DNA of 39,416 nt from a virus. Below the pieces are notes generated by a model, which worked only from the letters and a program-made list of their open reading frames with translations, ran no database searches and was not told where the DNA came from. The stretch lies in IMG/VR virus record IMGVR_UViG_3300028800_000036, positions 1-39,416 of that record. One strand, given 5' to 3'. The translations under genes and the position numbers were made by a program. Numbering within the stretch: position 1 is the stretch's first letter; the number at the start of each line of letters is the position of its first letter. Shown one piece after another: positions 24,178-29,806 of the stretch.

Positions 24178-24207
24178 TCACTTCCATCCGACCTGGGTGT
24201 CAGGCTT
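24170..24207. repeat. Near-duplicate gene-junction unit, copy 2
   Basis: The second copy of the unit at 23971-24009, encoding PDTQVGWK-stop, the ribosome site and ATGAAATA of the next gene. Confidence 0.7.
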
Positions 24208-24420
24208 CTTAACAAAAGCTTCTTCAATCCTCATCTTTGCCGATTCCCACATGTGGTCAAAGACAGATTTCGTGAGATCGTTCTGATCTATGATTTGGTC
24301 GTAGCCGATTGATTCTCCGTCGCCATCGACTCGAAAGCGTAAACGCAAAACTCTACGAGTAGCAGACATATATTCCATCAGCGGTTCAACTTTAACCGTC
24401 AATCTATCAATCATTTTCAT
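24178..24420 (-). CDS. Hypothetical protein
   Basis: An 80-residue protein from ATG 24418-24420, which overlaps the upstream stop (ATGA) and has a strong GGGGAGGGGGG site. A second ATG two codons later is possible. Sequence: beta-prone first half (DRLTVKVEPLMEYMSATRRV), then NDLTKSVFDHMWESAKMRIE. No family is recognised. Confidence 0.65.
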   Translation of the reverse strand: MKMIDRLTVKVEPLMEYMSATRRVLRLRFRVDGDGESIGYDQIIDQNDLTKSVFDHMWESAKMRIEEAFVKKPDTQVGWK

Positions 24421-24572
24421 TCCCCCCTCCCCTCGTTGGTGGTGCGGCTCTCGCATTGTCTATCTTCCTGCTCTTGGTGCATTGGACATAAATCCCAAAA
24501 CGATTCCGCTGGGCCATCTTCGTTGTCTGGATAACTCATCCATCGACATCCACATTTCTTAATCTCACTCAT
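24417..24572 (-). CDS. Small Cys-containing protein
   Basis: A 51-residue gene. It begins MSEIKKCGCRWMSYPDNEDG and continues PAESFWDLCPMHQEQ. The CGC ... CPMHQ pattern suggests a zinc knuckle and resembles other short phage fingers. AAGGGGTGAGAC precedes ATG 24570-24572; the end overlaps the next start as ATGA. Confidence 0.65.
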   Translation of the reverse strand: MSEIKKCGCRWMSYPDNEDGPAESFWDLCPMHQEQEDRQCESRTTNEGRGE

Positions 24573-24600
24573 GTCTCACCCCTTGCGTTCTGGCGGTTGG

Positions 24601-24990
24601 TTAGTTCCACAACAACGGCAACAACAACACGGCAAGACAGACCATAGTGGGATATTGTGGTAACGTGTCCTGATAATTCTGCTCCGCGAACGTCTCCCAA
24701 TCCCACAAATCACCAAGAATATGATCGCCATTCATATTGAATGGTTCATCACCATGCTGTTCTCTGAGCCTGTCAAACTTAACTTCCCAAGCCCTCTGCC
24801 ATTGCCAATACAGCAAATGCATCCGTTCAATATCGGATTCAGGAATCGGTTTTGGTGTCAGGTGGAACTTTCGGCAGACTTCGAATCCCTGCAAGTATCT
24901 CCCCAGCTGATTTTCGTGGTCTTTCAAGTTTGCCTTGTCGGACTCGCTCAGCAACTTGTTCAGAAATGCTCTGGCAACGTATGGCTCCAT
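24601..24990 (-). CDS. Hypothetical protein with hydrophobic C-terminal tail
   Basis: A 129-residue reading whose ATG (24988-24990) follows GGGGAGG by 6 bases but lies inside the replication gene, a 152-base overlap. A later ATG at 24822 would remove the overlap but has a poor ribosome site. The sequence is Trp/Tyr/Asp-rich (LLYWQWQRAWEVKFDRLREQ; ILGDLWDWETFAEQ) and ends in a 14-residue hydrophobic tail (MVCLAVLLLPLLWN). Tail-anchoring in the membrane is possible. The exact start is uncertain. Confidence 0.55.
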   Translation of the reverse strand: MEPYVARAFLNKLLSESDKANLKDHENQLGRYLQGFEVCRKFHLTPKPIPESDIERMHLLYWQWQRAWEVKFDRLREQHGDEPFNMNGDHILGDLWDWETFAEQNYQDTLPQYPTMVCLAVLLLPLLWN

Positions 24991-25552
24991 TGTCTTCCTC
25001 CCCGATTATTTTTTTGTAAATATCCTCTTCCATGCGATACCCAAGTTTGTAGGCTTTTAAGCCCATCGCTATTTCTGCCGCGCACTGGCTCCGATCCTCC
25101 CGCCGTTGCCACCTCAAAACAAAATCCGGTAGGGGCTCTCCCGCTGTAGTATTGAGGGGTCTAACGTCTTGAGAACGTCTAACGTCTAACGTCTTGTCCG
25201 TGACATCCTGCATTACTTTAGCATTACTGCGATACTTAGCTACACGATTTGCATTTAATTTATAATGCTTATCTAACTTTATCATCCTGCGTGACTTAAC
25301 CGTTACTGAATCATTACCAATCATTACATCCCCAACTTTTGCCAATTCCCGTAAAACAATCTCATAGCGATCAATAGGGATTTGAAGCTCCCGGCAGAAG
25401 TCATCTTTAACCCTATGATAGACCCCTCTTTCGGGCTCATTCCAGGCTATGCAAAGCACATCAATCCACGCCCCTTTTCCTTCCGATGAAAGTAGTCTTG
25501 TGTCACGCAACCAATCCCCAGGAAACCATTTCATAAACGAAAGTTTAGGCAC
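24839..25552 (-). CDS. DUF1376-like phage replication protein
   Basis: A 237-residue protein from GTG 25550-25552 (TAGTG overlap with the methyltransferase stop). The N-terminus PKLSFMKWFPGDWLRDTRLL, then SSEGKGAWIDVLCIAWNEPE, matches DUF1376 and winged-helix replication-initiator-like proteins of phages. A basic helix follows (KHYKLNANRVAKYRSNAK). The C-terminal part is charged and helical. It may recognise an origin or load host helicase. This is the only replication-type gene seen. Confidence 0.65.
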   Translation of the reverse strand: MPKLSFMKWFPGDWLRDTRLLSSEGKGAWIDVLCIAWNEPERGVYHRVKDDFCRELQIPIDRYEIVLRELAKVGDVMIGNDSVTVKSRRMIKLDKHYKLNANRVAKYRSNAKVMQDVTDKTLDVRRSQDVRPLNTTAGEPLPDFVLRWQRREDRSQCAAEIAMGLKAYKLGYRMEEDIYKKIIGEEDNGAIRCQSISEQVAERVRQGKLERPRKSAGEILAGIRSLPKVPPDTKTDS

Positions 25553-26208
25553 TAAAATAACACCTCTTGAGCTAAACGTTTAACCGCAATCTCGCAGTAT
25601 TTCTCTTCGATTTCGATGCCGATGGCTTTACGGCCCAGGTCTTTGGCGGCCCGCAAGGTTGTGCCGGAGCCCATGAAGGGGTCGAGGATGGTTTGGCCCC
25701 CAAATCGTTCAATGCACATGTTCATAATACCGACTGGCTTTTGGGTTGGGTGATTATATCTGCTTGATGAGTCACAGGTATCAACCCATACAGAACCATG
25801 CCGCTTCCCAGGAAGATTCCATTCATCTGATGATCCGTAAACAATCAATTCATAATCAGGGGCATAAGATCGCTTAAGATCACCAAGACCCCCCCCAGGT
25901 TTATGCCAGACAACCGTCCCCCGCACAGTTATAGATGGACGAATTATCTTTAACCATTCTCCTAGGACATCCCACCTTGTAAACATGGCGAACGATTGAC
26001 AACGAATTAATTGGAGCCAATCCCCGTCTATAGAGTCATCGTTCTTTATAGTCGTGAATTTAGGAGACACCACTCGCATATTAGATGAGTAACTAATCCC
26101 ATAAGGGGGGTCTGTGAGGACAAGATCGACGGGAGGGAGAGTTGGCAGAATGTCTCTGCAATCGCCTAGGTATATATCAATGCCAGGTTCTGAATAGTAT
26201 GGCTTCAT
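25552..26208 (-). CDS. DNA adenine (N6)-type methyltransferase
   Basis: A 218-residue protein from ATG 26206-26208, which overlaps the upstream stop as TAATG; an in-frame GTG at 26259 gives an implausible extension. Catalytic motif IV is DPPYG (about 33-37) and the SAM-binding motif I is LDPFMGSGTT (about 175-184), in the order typical of the beta group. NHPTQKPVGIM and GIEIEEKYCEIA are also typical. It methylates DNA, probably adenine, to protect the phage from restriction or to mark its genome. No cognate endonuclease is adjacent, so it looks like an orphan enzyme. Confidence 0.92.
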   Translation of the reverse strand: MKPYYSEPGIDIYLGDCRDILPTLPPVDLVLTDPPYGISYSSNMRVVSPKFTTIKNDDSIDGDWLQLIRCQSFAMFTRWDVLGEWLKIIRPSITVRGTVVWHKPGGGLGDLKRSYAPDYELIVYGSSDEWNLPGKRHGSVWVDTCDSSSRYNHPTQKPVGIMNMCIERFGGQTILDPFMGSGTTLRAAKDLGRKAIGIEIEEKYCEIAVKRLAQEVLF

Positions 26209-26339
26209 TAGAACGTCACGCAGATCGTCAGAACTGCTGCCGATACCCAATAAATACACCGCCTGAGATCGCCATTAAATCCATAAACAACCGAAGCGCA
26301 GAAGTCTAAGACAATCAGAACAGTCGGGAATAATTTCAT
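26208..26339 (-). CDS. Small two-helix membrane protein
   Basis: A 43-residue gene: MKLFPTVLIVLDFCASVVYG, FNGDLRR, then CIYWVSAAVLTICVTF. Two hydrophobic helices are joined by a short basic loop, a layout that recurs as a short phage membrane protein. The start overlaps the relic peptide stop (ATGA), and the stop overlaps the methyltransferase start (TAATG). The function is unknown. Confidence 0.75.
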   Translation of the reverse strand: MKLFPTVLIVLDFCASVVYGFNGDLRRCIYWVSAAVLTICVTF

Positions 26340-26392
26340 AGTGAATCCCCATGATAGATGGTGATGCTAGGTTCTTCGTAGTAGGGTTTCAT
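26336..26392 (-). pseudogene. Truncated methyltransferase N-terminus / coupling peptide
   Basis: An 18-codon open frame, MKPYYEEPSITIYHGDSL. It parallels the first 17 residues of the functional methyltransferase (MKPYYSEPGIDIYLGDC) and then stops. It is coupled by ATGA on both sides. I read it as the remnant of a second methyltransferase gene, or of a duplication around the small membrane gene, now possibly a coupling peptide. Confidence 0.6.
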
Positions 26393-26550
26393 TTGTTTTT
26401 TAGAATTCCTTCGATTTTACTGAGGGGAGTTAAAAGAAGCCAAATTGTCGGACCACGTTGTGACCATCTCCAGGCTTGACCACAGATCATGCATTTAATC
26501 CATTTCAGATATTGTGTGCTGTTTAGTTTTGGATGTTCACATTTTTTCAT
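26389..26550 (-). CDS. Small CxxC zinc-finger-type protein, first gene of the leftward operon
   Basis: A 53-residue gene: MKKCEHPKLNSTQYLKWIKC, then MICGQAWRWSQRGP. CEH ... CMIC could bind one zinc. The C-terminal half is hydrophobic/basic (TIWLLLTPLSKIEGILKNK). The ribosome site GGGGG lies 9-10 bases before ATG and inside the 3' arm of a strong hairpin. It ends by ATGA coupling to the relic. Confidence 0.65.
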   Translation of the reverse strand: MKKCEHPKLNSTQYLKWIKCMICGQAWRWSQRGPTIWLLLTPLSKIEGILKNK

Positions 26551-26557
26551 AAATAAC

Positions 26558-26607
26558 CCCCGACGGACATAGCGGTACCCGCGAAGGTGAGTGCTACGCC
26601 GTCGGGG
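26558..26607 (-). promoter_or_regulatory. Leader hairpin overlapping the ribosome site of the leftward operon
   Basis: Nine-base arms CCCCGACGG (26558-26566) and CCGTCGGGG (26599-26607) pair perfectly. Inner TAGC/GCTA and ACC/GGT pairs extend the fold. In the leftward transcript the 3' arm contains the GGGGG used to start the first gene, so folding should block translation. No U-tract follows on either strand. Confidence 0.65.
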
Positions 26608-26646
26608 AAATGGGATTGTGTCTTAATCGCGGATACCATGAACGAG

Positions 26647-26675
26647 ATTATGCGTTGCGTTTGTAGAGTTGTCAA
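26647..26675 (-). promoter_or_regulatory. Leftward sigma70-type promoter
   Basis: On the minus strand, TTGACA (26670-26675), a 17-base spacer and CATAAT (26647-26652). The predicted start is near 26640, giving a leader of about 90 bases that contains the hairpin. Its -35 box lies inside the direct-repeat region shared with the rightward promoter. Confidence 0.7.
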
Positions 26676-26714
26676 GCAAATAATAAGGTCTTGTCAATCT
26701 GTATCTAATAAGGT
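26669..26714. repeat. Direct-repeat operator region between the divergent promoters
   Basis: Two units with the pattern TTGTCAA ... TAATAAGGT (26669-26689 and 26691-26714). They overlap the leftward -35 and flank the rightward -35/-10. A likely binding site for the adjacent ribbon-helix-helix protein. Confidence 0.5.
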
Positions 26715-26719
26715 ATAAC
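26691..26719 (+). promoter_or_regulatory. Rightward sigma70-type promoter 1
   Basis: TTGTCA (26691-26696), a 17-base spacer and TATAAC (26714-26719) upstream of the ribbon-helix-helix gene. It overlaps the direct repeats, which fits autoregulation. Confidence 0.6.
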
Positions 26720-26737
26720 AAGCGCGGAGGATAAATA

Positions 26738-26905
26738 ATGAATAAGCAACGTACCAAACAAGTCAACACGCGTGTTACAGACGAAGAGTTTGAAGCTATC
26801 CGTCGGAAGTGCTTCGACGATAAGATCACACGCTCGAATTTCATCAGAAGCGTTATACTCACAGCTCTAAGTTTCGGGATCTCCGACGGTAAAAATAATC
26901 CTTGA
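26738..26905 (+). CDS. Ribbon-helix-helix (Arc/CopG-type) DNA-binding protein
   Basis: A 55-residue gene. KQVNTRVTDEEFEAIRRKCF followed by ITRSNFIRSVILTAL is the beta strand plus two helices of the ribbon-helix-helix fold. GGAGG lies 9 bases before ATG 26738-26740. It is first in the rightward operon and sits among divergent promoters with direct repeats, the classic place for a small dimeric repressor. It ends within the -35 box of promoter 2. The DNA target is inferred. Confidence 0.8.
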   Translation: MNKQRTKQVNTRVTDEEFEAIRRKCFDDKITRSNFIRSVILTALSFGISDGKNNP

Positions 26906-26930
26906 CAAGTGTTATACATGGTGTTATACT
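26902..26930 (+). promoter_or_regulatory. Rightward sigma70-type promoter 2 with operator repeats
   Basis: A consensus-quality promoter: TTGACA (26902-26907), 17-base spacer, TATACT (26925-26930). GTGTTATAC is repeated at 26909-26917 and 26921-26929, 12 bp apart, covering spacer and -10. The predicted transcript start is about 26937. It drives the small-gene operon. Confidence 0.85.
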
Positions 26931-26969
26931 TTAGTCATGAAAGACATTAAATCCACGGAGGGAAAGACC

Positions 26970-27236
26970 ATGAGCGTAACGGATGACATTATGAAAGCGA
27001 ATCTTCCTAAAGGAACACGGATAGAGTTTAAGCTAACAAAAAAACAACTAGACGATTTACTGGATGCCTGTAAACCAGTCATTTATATGGTCATAGGAGG
27101 GGTTCCGCCCGCAAGCCCTCAAGAAAACGCCAATAGAGCATGGGAAAGTCTGGGACGTGAATTAGGATTTGACCACATGAGCGTAAGACCCGTAGACGGT
27201 AAAGGTCAAGATTGTTTTACGGCAGAGGTCGCCTAA
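26970..27236 (+). CDS. Hypothetical early protein
   Basis: An 88-residue protein from ATG 26970, which has GGAGGG 8 bases upstream. An in-frame ATG at 26937 coincides with the predicted transcript start and would be leaderless. Sequence features: GTRIEFKLTKKQLDDLLDAC, a hydrophobic patch VIYMVIGG, then a WESLGRELGFDHMSVRPV segment. It resembles short phage proteins of unknown role. Stop and next ATG are adjacent (TAAATG). Confidence 0.7.
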   Translation: MSVTDDIMKANLPKGTRIEFKLTKKQLDDLLDACKPVIYMVIGGVPPASPQENANRAWESLGRELGFDHMSVRPVDGKGQDCFTAEVA

Positions 27237-27488
27237 ATGACCCCCACCCCCGAACGGGAGCAAGACGCATACTTCCGCGCCGGAATCCAGCGGAGTATGG
27301 AAGAGCCGTTTAGGACCTATACCAGAGTCAAGCGCAAGAGCTACATCCCCATGGCGCGGGTAGAGCGGCGCAGTCGTTGGCTGAAGCGGTGGTGGATGAA
27401 CCACCACGAGGATGTTGGGCTCGTGGCGTGGTCGGTGTTTGTGTTTATTGCGTTTGTGGAAGTCGTGCTTATTTATGGTATTCGATAA
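27237..27488 (+). CDS. Small membrane protein with basic N-terminal domain
   Basis: An 83-residue protein. The first 55 residues are highly charged and basic (YTRVKRKSYIPMARVERRSR, WLKRWW). One helix follows (GLVAWSVFVFIAFVEVVLIY). A cytoplasmic basic region attached to the membrane suggests an early host-takeover or anchoring peptide. No family is recognised. Confidence 0.65.
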   Translation: MTPTPEREQDAYFRAGIQRSMEEPFRTYTRVKRKSYIPMARVERRSRWLKRWWMNHHEDVGLVAWSVFVFIAFVEVVLIYGIR

Positions 27489-27615
27489 ATTAGGCTACAG
27501 AATCAAGGCAGTCCATTTGGCTTATGCCCAAGTAGACCATTGGAAAATGGTCTACGAAGATTTTAAAGGTATTGTCGATCAGGTCGAAGCACAACTTAGA
27601 GGTTGGGGATTATAG
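27475..27615 (+). CDS. Small early protein
   Basis: A 46-residue protein from ATG 27475, overlapping the end of the membrane gene by 14 bases. Sequence VFDKLGYRIKAVHLAYAQVD then HWKMVYEDFKGIVDQVE is amphipathic helical. A longer upstream reading overlaps the membrane gene fully and is unlikely. Confidence 0.5.
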   Translation: MVFDKLGYRIKAVHLAYAQVDHWKMVYEDFKGIVDQVEAQLRGWGL

Positions 27616-27813
27616 ATGGGAAGTCGCGGAAAATGTTGTGAAGAATGCACCTACTGGGGGTCCTATGAACTACGACTACGCGAAGCTAACAAAAGAGGAA
27701 TTAGTCCGAAACTGCGAAGCTTACTCAGAGAGTTTGCACGAGCTGGCAGACACCTGCATGAAACTAACCTGGCGTTTGCAGTTAATCGAAAAGAACAGGA
27801 GGATGTTCGATAA
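27616..27813 (+). CDS. Alternative overlapping reading frame with CCEEC motif
   Basis: A 65-residue frame that starts directly after the previous stop and ends TAATG at the next gene. It contains GKCCEECTYWG and an Arg-rich tail. It overlaps the better-composed 53-residue frame below. Perfect junctions argue for it; composition argues against. Either or both may be translated. Confidence 0.3.
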   Translation: MGSRGKCCEECTYWGSYELRLREANKRGISPKLRSLLREFARAGRHLHETNLAFAVNRKEQEDVR

Positions 27814-27826
27814 TGTTCACGCCTAA
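27665..27826 (+). CDS. Small coiled-coil early protein
   Basis: A 53-residue frame from ATG 27665 with GGGGG 5-6 bases upstream. NYDYAKLTKEELVRNCEAYS followed by ESLHELADTCMKLTWRL is a natural-looking helical protein. It overlaps the following gene by 14 bases and the alternative frame almost entirely. Confidence 0.5.
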   Translation: MNYDYAKLTKEELVRNCEAYSESLHELADTCMKLTWRLQLIEKNRRMFDNVHA

Positions 27827-28001
27827 ACAGGACGTACAATTCTGGGCAGAGAGATTTAAGTATGCGAAGAAGTTATCCAAACCATTCGAGTACCGAAAAG
27901 TACTTTCCCATATCCGCGCAAGCAACTACGCGCAACTCTTGACGGCGGCCTTCACCGTCCTCTTCAACGAACGCCAGAACAAGAGGAGTTATCACAAATG
28001 A
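27813..28001 (+). CDS. Hypothetical small early protein
   Basis: A 62-residue basic helical protein (FWAERFKYAKKLSKPFEYRK, then NYAQLLTAAFTVLFNERQNK). It ends by ATGA coupling to the CxxC gene. No family is recognised. Confidence 0.6.
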   Translation: MFTPKQDVQFWAERFKYAKKLSKPFEYRKVLSHIRASNYAQLLTAAFTVLFNERQNKRSYHK

Positions 28002-28141
28002 ATTGCGACTCCTGTCACGAAAAATCAACTGCGTTTTATGGCAAAGGCAAAAGAACCGAAAACGGGACGAACCTGGTAGCACAAGAGCATCTCTGCTATG
28101 AGTGCTACTGCTACAAATACGGACTGGAGGAGCAACCATGA
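27998..28141 (+). CDS. Small CxxC zinc-ribbon-type protein
   Basis: A 47-residue gene. CDSCHEK near the N-terminus and LCYECYCYKYG near the C-terminus make a two-knuckle zinc ribbon. ATGA overlaps at both ends. GAGGAG lies upstream of ATG. Nucleic-acid or polymerase binding is possible. Confidence 0.65.
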   Translation: MNCDSCHEKSTAFYGKGKRTENGTNLVAQEHLCYECYCYKYGLEEQP

Positions 28142-28251
28142 ACGACTTCGAGATCACGCTGGGGAACTGCATCGACCTGGATATTGATGTGATGGAAGAC
28201 GACGAACGGGAGCCGGTGCAGGAAGAACTTTTTGAGGATGAAGATGCCTAA
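28138..28251 (+). CDS. Tiny acidic peptide
   Basis: A 37-residue gene (NDFEITLGNCIDLDIDVMED; EEELFEDEDA-like acidic end). It starts with GGAGGAGC upstream and ATGA coupling. Its strong negative charge could mimic DNA or bind a basic host protein; this is speculative. Confidence 0.5.
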   Translation: MNDFEITLGNCIDLDIDVMEDDEREPVQEELFEDEDA

Positions 28252-28417
28252 AGTAATTTCTGTTATTGAGTCTCATGAATCTCGTGGCAAAGGAACTCCC
28301 GAAGATCCGTGTAGATGGGTAGATCAGTATTTTACATTGGAAGGAAAATTGCTTTCAGAAAATGATCCTTGCGAACATCACAACTGCAATCAAAAAGCAC
28401 CGTCTCGCAAGACATGA
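28244..28417 (+). CDS. Small Cys/His protein
   Basis: A 57-residue protein from ATG 28244 (GAGG upstream; 8-base overlap). PEDPCRWVDQYFTLEGKLL then NDPCEHHNCNQK may bind zinc through Cys/His. Longer reading to 28232 is unneeded. Confidence 0.55.
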   Translation: MPKVISVIESHESRGKGTPEDPCRWVDQYFTLEGKLLSENDPCEHHNCNQKAPSRKT

Positions 28418-28422
28418 ATTTT

Positions 28423-28512
28423 GTGGCCTTGGAAGAAGGAAGCATGAACGGTGGCTGAAATGCCACTCGATTGACTCCTAGGACTCAAGTGACTTCTCGA
28501 TGGGCCACACCA
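28423..28512 (+). ncRNA. Predicted structured leader RNA before the recombination genes
   Basis: In the 139-bp gap, GTGGCC (28423-28428) pairs with GGCCAC (28503-28508). AGAAG (28434-28438) pairs with CTTCT (28493-28497). Inside lie a perfect stem GTGGC/GCCAC (28451-28466) and a near-palindrome TTGACTCCTAGGACTCAA (28471-28488). Together they form a three-way-junction-like fold. A four-codon frame (ATG 28444, MNGG-stop) with AAGGA upstream overlaps it. A riboswitch-like or leader-peptide control of the downstream gene is possible. Confidence 0.5.
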
Positions 28513-28556
28513 TTTTAAATCAGCGTCCATGAGACGTAAAACAAAGGAGACACACA

Positions 28557-29447
28557 ATGGCACTAAAAGGCGTAAAGCCAGAAGTCGTTAAACCGCAGAA
28601 ACCGAAGATCCTCATATCGGGTCCGGCTGGAAGCCGAAAAAGCTCGTTCGTTCTCAATGCGCCAGCACCGTTCTACATCGACACAGAATCGGGAATTACA
28701 AGAGAGCAGTACATGAAGAAATTGGCGTTGCAGGGGGGTTTATACTTTGGCCCCGCAGAAGGAAGCCAAGACTTTGTCGAAATCACGGCGCAAGTAAAAG
28801 AGTTGGCCACCACGAAGCATCAATACAAATCTATTGTATTGGACTCTCTTACGAAGCCGTTCCGAATAGAGATGTTTGCCGCTGAAGATCGTGGAGTAAG
28901 TTCAGAGTTTAAGAAGTCTCAGAAGGAAGCAGAGAAGGGGGCTCGCAAGTGTCTAGCATGGCTGATGCGGCCAGACCTCGATTTCCCTGTATTCCTAGTT
29001 TGCCACACTAAGGATAAATGGTCGAAAGACGATAAGGGCGCACTCGTAAAAGAGGGAAGCATTTGGGACGGTCCCGAAAAGCTAGATTATGATTTAGACC
29101 TTTGGCTTGAGACACAATTCTCCGGTCAAGATGTTTACGCCGTCGTAAAGAAAAGCCGCGTTGAGGGGTTTGTGACAGGAGCGAAGATGGCCTTTGACTT
29201 CGAGACGTTTAAGAAGATGTACGGTGCCGCTGTCATTGACCGCCCGATACAGCCGATAACGCTTGCCACTCCTGAACAAGTCGCTCAACTAAATCATTTG
29301 GTCGAAGTTCTTAAGGTTCCCCAGGAGGATTTGGACAAGTGGCTTCTCAAAGCGCAAGCGACGGAGATTGACGACTTAAGTTCTGAGAACGCCGACAAGT
29401 TAATTAAATTCTTTAAAGAGAAGATTGATGGAAAGGAGAAAAAATAA
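28557..29447 (+). CDS. Sak4-like RecA-fold recombination ATPase
   Basis: A 296-residue protein. Walker A is GPAGSRKSS (22-30, with Arg where Gly is usual), Walker B is SIVLDSLTK (about 92-100), and VFLVCHTKDKW provides a sensor-like strand. FYIDTESG follows the P-loop as in phage AAA_24/Sak4 proteins, which assist single-strand annealing with SSB. A Lys/Glu-rich C-terminal tail (about 235-296) may bind partners. AAGGAG precedes ATG, and the stop overlaps the next gene as TAATG. It is the first gene of a recombination set with SSB-like and nuclease-like genes. Confidence 0.8.
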   Translation: MALKGVKPEVVKPQKPKILISGPAGSRKSSFVLNAPAPFYIDTESGITREQYMKKLALQGGLYFGPAEGSQDFVEITAQVKELATTKHQYKSIVLDSLTKPFRIEMFAAEDRGVSSEFKKSQKEAEKGARKCLAWLMRPDLDFPVFLVCHTKDKWSKDDKGALVKEGSIWDGPEKLDYDLDLWLETQFSGQDVYAVVKKSRVEGFVTGAKMAFDFETFKKMYGAAVIDRPIQPITLATPEQVAQLNHLVEVLKVPQEDLDKWLLKAQATEIDDLSSENADKLIKFFKEKIDGKEKK

Positions 29448-29806
29448 TGAGAGAGGAAACAGACGTTTCAGGAACATTTCACGACGACATTCCAGACGGT
29501 ACGTATGACTTTGAGATTCAGAAAGTCATCAAGAAAGAATTGCAAGGCAAGAAGGCTTATGAATGGATTCTGGAATATAACGGAACGAGCGGTAAGGTTC
29601 TGACTTGGCCCAATAAAATCGGAGAATTGCTCATTATCCTTGGAGCAGAGAAACAGCCGGACGGTAAACTGTCTTGGGATACGGACCTAGTAGAAGGAAA
29701 GACCTTTAAAGCAACGGTAACACATCCGAAGACAAAGAAGGGAAAGGTTGTTTGTGCTTTAGGTGATTTCAAGGCTTCCGCAGAAGAAGGTTCCACACCC
29801 TTCTAA
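29447..29806 (+). CDS. SSB-like (DUF669-type) protein
   Basis: A 119-residue protein. PDGTYDFEIQKVIKKELQGK, YEWILEYNG, GKVLTWPNKIGELLIILGA and FKATVTHPKTKKGK read as an OB-fold barrel. The C-terminus ends STPF, recalling the PF tip of SSB proteins that binds repair partners. Synteny with the Sak4-like gene supports single-strand DNA binding. Strongly coupled to both neighbours (TAATG). Confidence 0.7.
   Translation: MREETDVSGTFHDDIPDGTYDFEIQKVIKKELQGKKAYEWILEYNGTSGKVLTWPNKIGELLIILGAEKQPDGKLSWDTDLVEGKTFKATVTHPKTKKGKVVCALGDFKASAEEGSTPF

Noticed and set aside
26623-26919. Leftward 98-residue frame.
   Set aside because: It lies antisense to the ribbon-helix-helix gene and the promoters and has no natural composition.
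26937-27236. Leaderless start at ATG 26937, exactly where transcription should begin.
   Set aside because: The ATG at 26970 has a strong GGAGGG site and a more usual start; leaderless use is possible but not needed.
28423-28512. Possible tRNA: a 7-base acceptor-like stem with a discriminator A and CCA end over about 90 bases.
   Set aside because: No TTCRA T-loop, no D-arm pattern and no 7-base anticodon loop; better described as a structured leader of unknown type.
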